A stretch of 64,000 nucleotides of DNA from Limnobacter sp. CACIAM 66H1 (GTDB lineage: Bacteria > Pseudomonadota > Gammaproteobacteria > Burkholderiales > Burkholderiaceae_B): positions 16,342 to 80,341 of the forward strand of contig NZ_LUJK01000010.1 of assembly GCF_001601825.1 (NCBI RefSeq), in the 5' to 3' direction. Positions within the stretch are counted from its first letter, which is position 1. Each line of letters opens with the position of its first letter. The notes under the pieces are model-generated. The model searched no databases. It was given only the letters and a program-made list of their open reading frames with translations, and was not told where the DNA came from. Below, in pieces: positions 1 to 7,853 of the stretch. Both the position numbers and the translations under genes were made by a program.

Positions 1-226
1 GATGTTGTTCTTGATGCTGCGGTCAAGCGCGGGTGTGATTAAGTTGGGTGAGGAGGAAATTTGCAAGGCCACGACAGGTCTCCAGAACGTACAGTTCGAG
101 TGCATTTCATCTTTTCTTTGACCCTCAACATGTCACAAACTGTGAATTTGTCCAAAAGCGGGCACAAAGTCATCACCCTTTGTGTGTCACTTTATTCATT
201 AAAGTTTGAAAAAATAAGGGTTTCCC
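1..226. other. Left-edge stretch without a confident gene
   Basis: No gene can be assigned here. On the plus strand, frame 1 is open from the edge to a TAA at 40-42 and could be the last codons of an upstream gene. On the minus strand a frame from an ATG at 105 stays open to the edge and could be the start of another gene; neither is long enough to identify. A 7-bp inverted repeat (CACAAAG at 163-169, CTTTGTG at 178-184) lies just downstream of the fdsA stop and may be a weak terminator, although no good T-run follows on the minus strand. The listed ORF 61..249 shows no coding signature. Confidence 0.35.
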
Positions 227-2965
227 CTATTTTTTGTGCACCGCAATAGCGCAGTACTTGAACTCGGGAATTTTTCCGTCGGGGTCGAGTGCTGCGTGGG
301 TCAGTTTGTTGATGGCTGCCTCGGCATAACAAAAAGGTACAAACACATGGCCCGGTGGTGTGCCAGTGTCGGCGCGTGCAAACAGTTGAACCTCCCCGCG
401 GCGGGATTGAAGCCGAATGGTATTGCCAGCCTCAATGTTCAAGGCCTTTAAATCTTCGGGATGAAGCAGTGCAGTGGGTTCGGGTTCAATGGCGTCCAGA
501 ACGCTGGCGCGACGGGTCATGCTGCCAGTGTGCCAGTGTTCGAGTTGTCGTCCGGTGATCAATACAAAGGGGAACTCGGAATCAGGTGTTTCAGCAGCCC
601 CACGGTATCGCGCTGGCACCAGGCGGGCTTTTCCATTGGGTGTCGGGAAGTGCTCGGTAAACACCACGGCTTGGCCAATGTCTCCTTCATGAGCGCAGGG
701 GTAAACCACGGCGTGCTCGCGTTGCAGGCGTTGCCAGGTGATGCCCTCAATGCTGTGCATGGCGCGGCGCATTTCATCAAACACGTCTTCCACACTGTTA
801 TACCGCCAGTCCAGCCCCAGTCCTTGAGCAATACTTTGAATAATCCAAAGGTCTTGCCGTGCTTCACCGGGCGGGTCGATGGCTTGTTGCCCAAGTTGCA
901 CCAGGCGATCGGTATTGGTGAAGGTGCCGGTTTTTTCAGGAAAAGCGCTGGCGGGTAAAACCACATCTGCAAGGCTTGCTGTTTCGGTCAGGAAGATGTC
1001 TTGCACCAACAGAAAATCGAGTGCGGCCAGTGCTTTTCGGGCATGGTTTAAGTCGGGGTCAGACATGGCGGGGTTTTCACCGAGTATGTACATGCCTTTT
1101 ACAGCACCGGCGAGAATGGCTTGCATGGTCTCGACCACGGTGAGCCCGGGGGTGTTGGAAAGTGGCGTGTTCCAAAGGGCCTCGAACCGTTGTTGTGCTT
1201 CGGGATTGCACACCCGTTGGTAATCCGGGTACATCATGGGGATCAGCCCGGCGTCTGATGCGCCCTGCACATTGTTTTGGCCGCGCAGGGGGTGAAGGCC
1301 CGTGCCAGGTCGACCAATTTGCCCGGTGATCAGTGCCAGTGATATCAGGCAGCGTGCATTGTCGGTGCCGTGGGTGTGCTGTGAAATGCCCATGCCCCAC
1401 AAAATGATGGATGCACTGGATGTGGCATACAGGCGGGCCACTGCACGTAATTCAGCCGGTGATATGCCACAGATGGATGACATGGCCTCGGGTGTGCAGG
1501 CGCTGACATTTGCTTTCAGTTCATCAAAGCCTTCGGTACGTTGTTCGATGAATTCCCGATCAATCAGATCTTCGTTGATGATGACGTGAAGCAAGGCATT
1601 GAGCAGTGCGACGTCACTGTCGGCTTTAAATTGCAGAAAGTGGGTGGCGTGCCGTGCCAGGTCTGAACGCCTGGGGTCGGCCACAATCAGTTTGGCGCCG
1701 TTTTTAACCGCGTTTTTAATCCAGGTGGCGCCCACAGGATGATTCACTGTGGGGTTGGCACCAATTACGAAGATCACTTCGGCCTGGTTTACATCCATCA
1801 CCGGGTTGGACACGGCTCCCGACCCAATGCCCTCCAGCAATGCAGCCACCGACGAGGCATGGCACAGGCGGGTACAGTGGTCAACATTGTGCGTACCAAA
1901 ACCGGTGCGAACCAGTTTTTGAAACAGATAGGCTTCCTCGTTGCTGCATTTGGCGGAGCCAAACCCAGCCAGTGCGTGGCCGCCATGGGTTGTTTTTATC
2001 TGCTTGAACCGATCAGCAATCAAGGCCAGTGCTTCGTCCCAGGTGGCGGTGCGAAACGCATGGTTCACCTCTTCAGGATTCAGTAGGTTGACCGGATTCT
2101 TGGCAACACCTTCACGGCGAATAAGCGGTTGGGTGAGACGTTGTTCGTGGTGAACATAGTCAAAGCCATAGCGCCCCTTGACGCACAGGCGGCCTTCATT
2201 GGCGGGTCCCTTGCGACCTTCGACATGCAAAATGGTATTGCCCTTCACGTGGTAGGTGAGCTGACAGCCGACACCGCAATAAGGGCATACCGAATCCACA
2301 GTCTTATCCGCGGGCTGGTGTGCTGCGGCTCTGGCTGGGCTCAGCGCACCGGTGGGGCAGGCTTGCACGCATTCGCCACAGGCCACGCAGGTGGAGTGGG
2401 CCAAAGCGTCACCTTGATCGAACACAACGGTGGCATGTTCACCGCGAAAAGCCAGGCCAATGACATCGTTCACTTGCACCTCGCGGCAGGCGCGTACGCA
2501 GCGGGTGCACTGGATGCATTGGTCCATGTTCACTGCAATTGCAGGGTGCGACAGGTCGGCGGACACGGATGCTCGCGCCTCAAACCGGGTGCTTTGAATG
2601 CCCATTTGCTGGCACCAGTGGGTTAATTCATTGTCGGCCTTCAACTTGTTTGGGTTCACTTGCCTGGGCATGTCAGCCAGCAACAGTTCCAGAACCATTT
2701 TTTGCGCGGCGATGGCTTTGTTTGAATTGGTCTGTACCACCATGCCAGCTGCGGCCTGTCTGCAACACGAGGCGGCCAGGGTACGTTCCCCCTCCACTTC
2801 GACCACGCAGGCGCGGCAGTTACCCGCAGCCTCAAGGCCGGCCTTGTAACAAAGGTGAGGTACGTCGATGCCCTCGCGCTGGGCAAGCCGCAGAAGGGTC
2901 TCACCGGGCAGGGCTTCAACAGTTTGTCCGTTGAGCTGTAAGCGGATCATTTGCGAGGCGTTCAT
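227..2965 (-). CDS. fdsA: NAD-linked formate dehydrogenase, molybdenum catalytic alpha subunit
   Basis: Catalytic subunit of a soluble NAD-dependent formate dehydrogenase that oxidises formate to CO2. Domains in order: an N-terminal [2Fe-2S] ferredoxin-like domain (about residues 6-80), a pair of 4Fe-4S clusters (CIQCTRC near 149 and CVACGEC near 193), the molybdopterin-type 4Fe-4S motif CPYCGVGC near 226, and the bis-MGD-binding body. The Mo ligand is the cysteine of RLCH at about residue 367, the position held by selenocysteine in E. coli FdhF, so this is a Cys enzyme. The length (912 aa) is close to FdsA enzymes of about 950 aa. Its start overlaps the fdsB stop by ATGA, implying translational coupling. 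No fdhD/fdsC or fdsD is visible; they could lie beyond the left edge. Confidence 0.93.
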   Translation of the reverse strand: MNASQMIRLQLNGQTVEALPGETLLRLAQREGIDVPHLCYKAGLEAAGNCRACVVEVEGERTLAASCCRQAAAGMVVQTNSNKAIAAQKMVLELLLADMPRQVNPNKLKADNELTHWCQQMGIQSTRFEARASVSADLSHPAIAVNMDQCIQCTRCVRACREVQVNDVIGLAFRGEHATVVFDQGDALAHSTCVACGECVQACPTGALSPARAAAHQPADKTVDSVCPYCGVGCQLTYHVKGNTILHVEGRKGPANEGRLCVKGRYGFDYVHHEQRLTQPLIRREGVAKNPVNLLNPEEVNHAFRTATWDEALALIADRFKQIKTTHGGHALAGFGSAKCSNEEAYLFQKLVRTGFGTHNVDHCTRLCHASSVAALLEGIGSGAVSNPVMDVNQAEVIFVIGANPTVNHPVGATWIKNAVKNGAKLIVADPRRSDLARHATHFLQFKADSDVALLNALLHVIINEDLIDREFIEQRTEGFDELKANVSACTPEAMSSICGISPAELRAVARLYATSSASIILWGMGISQHTHGTDNARCLISLALITGQIGRPGTGLHPLRGQNNVQGASDAGLIPMMYPDYQRVCNPEAQQRFEALWNTPLSNTPGLTVVETMQAILAGAVKGMYILGENPAMSDPDLNHARKALAALDFLLVQDIFLTETASLADVVLPASAFPEKTGTFTNTDRLVQLGQQAIDPPGEARQDLWIIQSIAQGLGLDWRYNSVEDVFDEMRRAMHSIEGITWQRLQREHAVVYPCAHEGDIGQAVVFTEHFPTPNGKARLVPARYRGAAETPDSEFPFVLITGRQLEHWHTGSMTRRASVLDAIEPEPTALLHPEDLKALNIEAGNTIRLQSRRGEVQLFARADTGTPPGHVFVPFCYAEAAINKLTHAALDPDGKIPEFKYCAIAVHKK

Positions 2966-4683
2966 GATTGGCTGCCTCTGGCCCCGGATTCCAATTCCTG
3001 AGGAAAGTAGCGAATAACGCAGTCAATCGGATTGGGGGCGGCCTGGCCCAAGCCGCAAATGGAGGCATCGCGCATGACGGCAGAAAGCTCCCGCAACAAC
3101 GGTACATTCCATCGGGGCTGATTGATCAAGGCCAGGGCTTTGGCGGTACCGGTGCGGCAGGGCGTGCATTGCCCACAGCTTTCATGCACGAAAAACCGCA
3201 TCAGATTGCGGGCCATGTTCACGGCGCTGTCAGCTTGAGAGAACACCACAACGGCCGCGGAGCCGATAAAGCAGCCGTGGGGTTGCAGGGTGTCGAAATC
3301 AAGTGGCACATCGGCCAGTGCCGCTGGCAATATTCCGCCAGACGCGCCGCCTGGCAAATAGCCGTAAAGTGTATGGCCGGGTTGCATGCCATCGCAGTAC
3401 TCGGAAATCAGCTCGTTCAGGGTAATACCTGTTGGGGCCAGGTGAACGCCGGGTTTTTTCACGCGTCCTGACACAGAATATGACCGTAGACCACTTCGCC
3501 CGTGGCGACCCTGTTTGGAGAACCAGCCGGCCCCTTTTTCAAGGATGGTGGGTACCCAGTACAAGGTTTCAAAGTTGTGAACCAGTGTGGGTTTGTTGAA
3601 CAAACCCACTTGAGCCACGTAAGGCGGGCGTAGTCTTGGTAATCCACGTTTGCCTTCAATCGACTCCAGCATGGCCGATTCTTCACCGCAAATGTAGGCG
3701 CCTGCACCACGACGAAGTTCAATGGCGGGCATGTTGCTTATCGGCGGTTTGGCTTTCAGAAGGGCCAGTTCGTTTTGCAGCATGGCCCGGCAGGCGTGGT
3801 ATTCGTCGCGCAGGTAAATGTAAATGGCGCTGGCTTGAACGGCCCAAGCGGCAATCAGCATGCCCTCCAAAAATTGATGTGGGTTGTGTTCAAGGTAGCT
3901 TCGGTCTTTGAAAGTACCGGGTTCGCCTTCATCAATGTTCACAGCCATCAAACGAGGTGCGTGTTGCTCGCGCACAATGGCCCACTTCTTACCGGCTGGA
4001 AAACCCGCGCCACCCAGGCCGCGCAGGCCTGAATTCGAGAGCGTGTCGATGACCGATTCAACTGTGCGTGTCCCAGTTACACATTCGTGCAAAAGTTGAT
4101 AACCCCCTGCGGCTTTGTATTGGGTCAAACCAGTGTGGCGCGTTGGCAAGGGCTTGGTGTGCTGACCGAACGCTGCTTCCATGATGTCATGATGATTGGC
4201 CCAGCCCATTTCATGCTGGCCCACAGCCGCAGCCGGGGCCTGCTCGCAACGCCCAATGCAGGGTACCGCTTGAACCCGCAGTGTGCTGCCCAGCAAGGCC
4301 GGCAATTGGTCGATCAGGCCCTGTGCACCTGCCATACAGCAAGCCGGGCCATTGCAAAGGCGCACAGTCAGGGTGTGGTTCCCCGAGCTTTTCGAATCGA
4401 CCACATCAAAGTGGTGATAAAAAGTAGCCACTTCAAACACTTCGGTCTGTGACAGCTTCAGGCATTCAGCCAGCGCAGCGAGGTGAGTTTTTGGCAGGCA
4501 GCCGAGGTGGTCCTGCAGCAGGTGGAGGTATTCAATCAGCAGGTCGCGACGCAATGTTTCCCCGCCCAGAACGGCTAGGACTTCGGACATGCTGTGCGAA
4601 TCAATTTGTCGACCTTTGGGCTTTTTGCGGTGTTGTTGCGCAAAGTCAACAGCAGTTGCAATCGGTATGATTGCTGGGTTCAT
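2962..4683 (-). CDS. fdsB: Formate dehydrogenase NADH-binding subunit, FdsG-FdsB (NuoE-NuoF-like) fusion
   Basis: Diaphorase subunit that passes formate-derived electrons to NAD+. Residues of about 30-190 form a thioredoxin-fold [2Fe-2S] NuoE/FdsG domain, with CNGPACC and CIGRCEQAP supplying cluster cysteines. The remainder is a NuoF/FdsB domain with GLRGLGGAGFPAG for FMN/NADH binding and the C-terminal 4Fe-4S motif CGQCTPCR. In many FDH operons FdsG and FdsB are separate genes; here they are one chain of 573 aa. It is the first gene of the minus-strand pair fdsB-fdsA. A nested dyad lies 43-88 bp upstream of the start. Confidence 0.92.
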   Translation of the reverse strand: MNPAIIPIATAVDFAQQHRKKPKGRQIDSHSMSEVLAVLGGETLRRDLLIEYLHLLQDHLGCLPKTHLAALAECLKLSQTEVFEVATFYHHFDVVDSKSSGNHTLTVRLCNGPACCMAGAQGLIDQLPALLGSTLRVQAVPCIGRCEQAPAAAVGQHEMGWANHHDIMEAAFGQHTKPLPTRHTGLTQYKAAGGYQLLHECVTGTRTVESVIDTLSNSGLRGLGGAGFPAGKKWAIVREQHAPRLMAVNIDEGEPGTFKDRSYLEHNPHQFLEGMLIAAWAVQASAIYIYLRDEYHACRAMLQNELALLKAKPPISNMPAIELRRGAGAYICGEESAMLESIEGKRGLPRLRPPYVAQVGLFNKPTLVHNFETLYWVPTILEKGAGWFSKQGRHGRSGLRSYSVSGRVKKPGVHLAPTGITLNELISEYCDGMQPGHTLYGYLPGGASGGILPAALADVPLDFDTLQPHGCFIGSAAVVVFSQADSAVNMARNLMRFFVHESCGQCTPCRTGTAKALALINQPRWNVPLLRELSAVMRDASICGLGQAAPNPIDCVIRYFPQELESGARGSQS

Positions 4684-4725
4684 CTTTTCTCCGCCTTCTG
4701 TTGTTCGCCCTATTAGGCCGTGATT

Positions 4726-4771
4726 GAACTTACACAGCCCTTTCTAGGACCAAGGGCTTGTGCTGAAGTTC
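4726..4771. repeat. Nested inverted repeat in the fdsB/patatin divergent intergenic region
   Basis: Two nested perfect dyads: GAACTT (4726-4731) pairs with AAGTTC (4766-4771), and inside it AGCCCTT (4736-4742) pairs with AAGGGCT (4752-4758) around a 9-nt loop. No T-run follows on either strand, so a simple terminator is unlikely. It lies between divergent genes and could be an operator or a leader hairpin. No regulator is assigned. Confidence 0.45.
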
Positions 4772-4868
4772 ATCGTAAACCTGTCTATCCAATTGCCGTT
4801 AGTGCATTCTGTCAACCCAAGTTTGCTGCGCTGCGGTAGCATCCTGTTCTTGAATCAGTTTTCGAAAA

Positions 4869-5834
4869 ATGTGTATGAAAAACAAGCCTTTTGGCATTTT
4901 CCTGGCGTCCATGTTGACCTTGGTGTTGTCGGCCTGTGCCACGGTTGCACCGCCAGTGGCGCCCTTGCCTGAACCTGTACCTGCTGCCCAGGCGCAAGAC
5001 CCAATTGCACCAAAAACCCGCGAGCCAGTGGTCGCTTTGGTGCTGGGGGGCGGCGGTGTGAAGGGCTTTGCCCATGTGGGTGTGATCAAGGTGCTGGAAA
5101 GCCACGGTATCAAACCCAGCATTGTGGTGGGTACCAGCGCGGGCAGCTTTGTAGGCGCTTTGTATGCCAGCGGCATGAATGCTTACACCTTGCAAAGCGT
5201 TGCTTTGGGCATGCAGGAAGCCGATATTCGCGACCTGACCTTGAGCAGTCAGGGGTTTCTGATAGGCGACAAATTGCAGCAGTATGTGAATACGCAAGTG
5301 AAGAATAAAGCCATTCATCAGTTCCCGATTCGTTTTGCAGCGGTGGCCACAGACCTTGAAAGCGGAGAAAAAGTGGCCTTTAACTACGGCAACGCCGGGC
5401 AGGCTGTGCGTGCATCGTGCAGCATCCCCAACGTATTTTTACCCACTCGAATTGGGAAGCGTCAGTTTGTGGACGGTGGATTGGTCAGCCCTGTGCCGGT
5501 GCTCACGGCCCGTGAAATGGGTGCTGATGTGGTGATTGCGGTGGATATTTCTGCCAAACCCCGCACTGGGGCTGGTGCCATGGGATGGTGGGGGTTGCTC
5601 GACCAGAGCATCAATATTCTGAGCCAACAGGCCATTCGTGCCGAGCTGGCCCGCGCCGATGTGGTGATACAACCCAGTGTGCAGCATGCGGATGCATTGA
5701 ACCTGGACCAGCGCCACGAGTTTTTGCTGGAGGGCGAAAAAGTGGCGCAGAAGCTGGTCCCGAAAATTCAAGCGGCCATACAGGGAAGCCGTGAACGGCT
5801 GATGGCACAATCAAACCCGCAGGCACGGCTGTAA
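4869..5834 (+). CDS. Patatin-like phospholipase lipoprotein (RssA type)
   Basis: Predicted membrane-anchored serine lipid acyl hydrolase. A signal peptide ends at a lipobox (LSAC, Cys23), so the protein is probably a periplasm-facing lipoprotein. The patatin core shows the glycine-rich oxyanion loop GGGGVKGF (60-67), the nucleophile elbow GTSAG (Ser90) and the DGG motif (Asp202), a complete Ser/Asp dyad. The length of 321 aa is normal for stand-alone bacterial patatins. The start is either ATG 4869 or ATG 4875 (MKNKPFG), the latter giving the cleaner signal peptide. It is transcribed divergently from fds. The true lipid substrate cannot be read from sequence. Confidence 0.87.
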   Translation: MCMKNKPFGIFLASMLTLVLSACATVAPPVAPLPEPVPAAQAQDPIAPKTREPVVALVLGGGGVKGFAHVGVIKVLESHGIKPSIVVGTSAGSFVGALYASGMNAYTLQSVALGMQEADIRDLTLSSQGFLIGDKLQQYVNTQVKNKAIHQFPIRFAAVATDLESGEKVAFNYGNAGQAVRASCSIPNVFLPTRIGKRQFVDGGLVSPVPVLTAREMGADVVIAVDISAKPRTGAGAMGWWGLLDQSINILSQQAIRAELARADVVIQPSVQHADALNLDQRHEFLLEGEKVAQKLVPKIQAAIQGSRERLMAQSNPQARL

Positions 5835-5856
5835 TTTTTCGCAGTACAATGCCCTG

Positions 5857-6552
5857 ATGACACAAGAAAAAACAGGGCATTCAGACATGGGTTCGCAGAC
5901 GGACAAACCCACGATTTTGATCGCTGAAGACCACCCGATGATTTCAATCATGTTGGCCGACATGATTGATCAGCTGGTCAATCAAAGCGAGATCATTGTG
6001 GTGGAGAGCATGGAAAAAGCCAGAGGGGTTCAGGTCACCCCAGATTTGGTAATCGCTGACCTGGATCTACCCGACTCCAAAGGTGTAAGCACCATCAACA
6101 CTTTCGCTGTGTTGTTTCCCCAGTGCCCAAAACTGATTTGCTCCGGTGTGCTGGACAAACATCTGGCGCGCGAGGCCGAGCGAGCTGGCTACTTTTATGT
6201 GAACAAGGCCAGCACCTACCCCGAGCTGCTGCGTGCCCTTCAAAACCTGTTGATACAGGCCGGTGTACTCGACGACGTACCCAAAGGCACGGAAAAGGCT
6301 GCCAACGAATATCATTCCAACATTTATGCCCCGGGGTCGGATAAACCGCTGACTTGGAAACAGGTGGAAATCATGCGCAAAACGGCAGAAGGTTTGTCAG
6401 CGAAAGAGGTTGCGCGGGAAATGGACATTAGCCCAGACACGGTGCGTGGGCACATCAAAGAGATATTCTTGCGGCTTGGCGCCAAAAACAAAGGTCAGGC
6501 TGTTGATATTTTCATTCGGGCGGAACGCAAGGCGCGTTTACTCGATTCTTGA
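5857..6552 (+). CDS. LuxR/NarL-family response regulator, orphan
   Basis: Two-component transcription factor. An N-terminal receiver domain has the acidic pair in AEDH (about 23-25), the phospho-acceptor Asp68 in DLDLPDS and a conserved Lys near 116. The C-terminal LuxR-type HTH (about 160-225) reads LTWKQVEIMRKTAEGLSAKEVA. No histidine kinase is adjacent, so its partner is unknown. It is followed closely by the DUF4197 gene, suggesting cotranscription. There are two candidate starts, ATG 5857 and ATG 5887; neither has a strong ribosome-binding site. Confidence 0.85.
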   Translation: MTQEKTGHSDMGSQTDKPTILIAEDHPMISIMLADMIDQLVNQSEIIVVESMEKARGVQVTPDLVIADLDLPDSKGVSTINTFAVLFPQCPKLICSGVLDKHLAREAERAGYFYVNKASTYPELLRALQNLLIQAGVLDDVPKGTEKAANEYHSNIYAPGSDKPLTWKQVEIMRKTAEGLSAKEVAREMDISPDTVRGHIKEIFLRLGAKNKGQAVDIFIRAERKARLLDS

Positions 6553-6578
6553 ACACCGCGATGGCTGGGGAGGCCAAG

Positions 6579-7280
6579 ATGATCCATTTGATGCATTCCG
6601 TTCGGGCCTTGTTTGTGGCTTTGCTTGCGTTGATATTCGCTGGCACAGTGGCCGCGGCGGATTTAAGTGGCATTACCAGCAAAGAGGCTGTGACTGCGTT
6701 GCGCACCACCCTGAGCAAAGGGGCCGATTCAGCGGTGGGCAGTTTGGGCAAAACCGATGGTTTTTTGGGCAACCCGGCGGTGAGAATCAAGCTGCCGGAG
6801 TACCTGGAAAACAGCAGAGGCTTGTTGAAAATGGTGGGCATGGGTTCACAGCTGGACCAGATGGAGGTCAGCATGAACCGTGCAGCAGAAGCCGCAGTGC
6901 CTCAAGCGAAAGCCGTGTTGAAGAAAACGATACAAAACATGACGGTTGAAGACGCCAAACAGGTACTGAGTGGCGGTGACACCGCAGTGACAGATTTTTT
7001 TCGCAGCAAGACGCAAGCCGATTTGTACACCCAGCTTTTGCCGATTGTGAAGGGCAAAACCGCGCAGGTGGGTTTGGCACAGCAATACAATGCACTGGCC
7101 GAAAAGGGCAGCCGCTTTGGATTGGTGAAGGCTGAAGATGCCAATTTGGAGGGGTATGTCACCAACAAGGCGCTTGATGCGTTGTTTTTGATGGTGGCCG
7201 AAGAAGAGAAAGCGATTCGTGCCAATCCCGTTGCAGCTGGCAGTGCTGTGCTTAAGAAAGTGTTTGGGAGTTTGAAGTGA
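6579..7280 (+). CDS. DUF4197 family periplasmic protein
   Basis: Secreted protein of unknown function belonging to the DUF4197 family, recognised from the central pattern (GFLGNPAVRIKLPE) and the C-terminal ALDALFLMVAEEE region. A Sec signal peptide (RALFVALLALIFAGTVAAA) precedes the mature start. The ORF track begins at TTG 6549, but GGGGAGG at 6567-6573 sits 5 nt before ATG 6579, so that ATG is preferred. The stop overlaps a GTG (7277) that begins the next reading frame, suggesting translational coupling. Paralogues are widespread in Proteobacteria without an assigned role. Confidence 0.82.
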   Translation: MIHLMHSVRALFVALLALIFAGTVAAADLSGITSKEAVTALRTTLSKGADSAVGSLGKTDGFLGNPAVRIKLPEYLENSRGLLKMVGMGSQLDQMEVSMNRAAEAAVPQAKAVLKKTIQNMTVEDAKQVLSGGDTAVTDFFRSKTQADLYTQLLPIVKGKTAQVGLAQQYNALAEKGSRFGLVKAEDANLEGYVTNKALDALFLMVAEEEKAIRANPVAAGSAVLKKVFGSLK

Positions 7281-7838
7281 AAAGAATGACTCAATTGGCC
7301 GTAGTGTCTCCTGTGTGCCTTGGTGGCCTGTTCAGAACACCATGATCATGGTGACGAGGCTGGGCATGTGCATGATTCGCCTTCCGCTGTGGAGCAGGCG
7401 GCAACGCCCTCACAAGTTCAGGATGGCATCACGGTTCAAAACGCCTGGGTGCGCCCCACTGTGGGTGAGCAGGATGCAACCGGTGCGTATCTGACCATTA
7501 CCAGTCAGGAACCGATTGCTTTGGTGGGTGTGGCCACGCCCGCTGCTGAAATTGCCGAAGTGCATGAAATGAAAATGGATGGCGACATCATGCGCATGCG
7601 TATGGCCGAACGCATTGAAATGAAAGCCGGTGAGCCGCTGGAACTGAAGCCGGGTGGCTACCATGTGATGTTGATGGCTTTGACTTCACCGATAGAGGCA
7701 GGTCAGGAAATTGAATTGAGCCTGCAATTTGAAAAAGCAGATGGCAGCAAAGTTGAAATGCCCGTGAAAGCCGTGGCGGGTCAAAACGCGGCAGGTGATC
7801 ACCACAGCCATGGCGGCGGTGGTGATCACAAGCACTAA
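7277..7838 (+). CDS. PCu_AC family copper chaperone lipoprotein, frame broken in the signal peptide
   Basis: PCu_AC-type periplasmic Cu(I) chaperone with the core pattern NAWVRPT, an HEMKMDG segment and a final KPGGYHVMLM stretch, giving H-x(n)-M-x-M type ligands. Both ends are His-rich (HHDHGDEAGH and the C-terminal HHSHGGGGDHKH). Without upstream sequence the open frame starts at TTG 7320, inside the signal peptide. Frame 0 from GTG 7277 or ATG 7286 encodes a lipoprotein-like MTQLAVVS, then runs out of frame. Removing one C of the CC at 7310-7311 would join it to LCALVAC, a proper lipobox. So either an extra base or a sequencing error is present. Confidence 0.8.
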
Positions 7839-7853
7839 GGTCATCCAGCAGAT

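Noticed and set aside
61-249. 62-aa plus-strand ORF at the left edge
   Set aside because: It covers an AT-rich gap and the 3' end of fdsA, with no start signal or recognisable composition.
559-972. 137-aa minus-strand ORF and other long frames inside fdsA
   Set aside because: They are out-of-frame shadows of fdsA.
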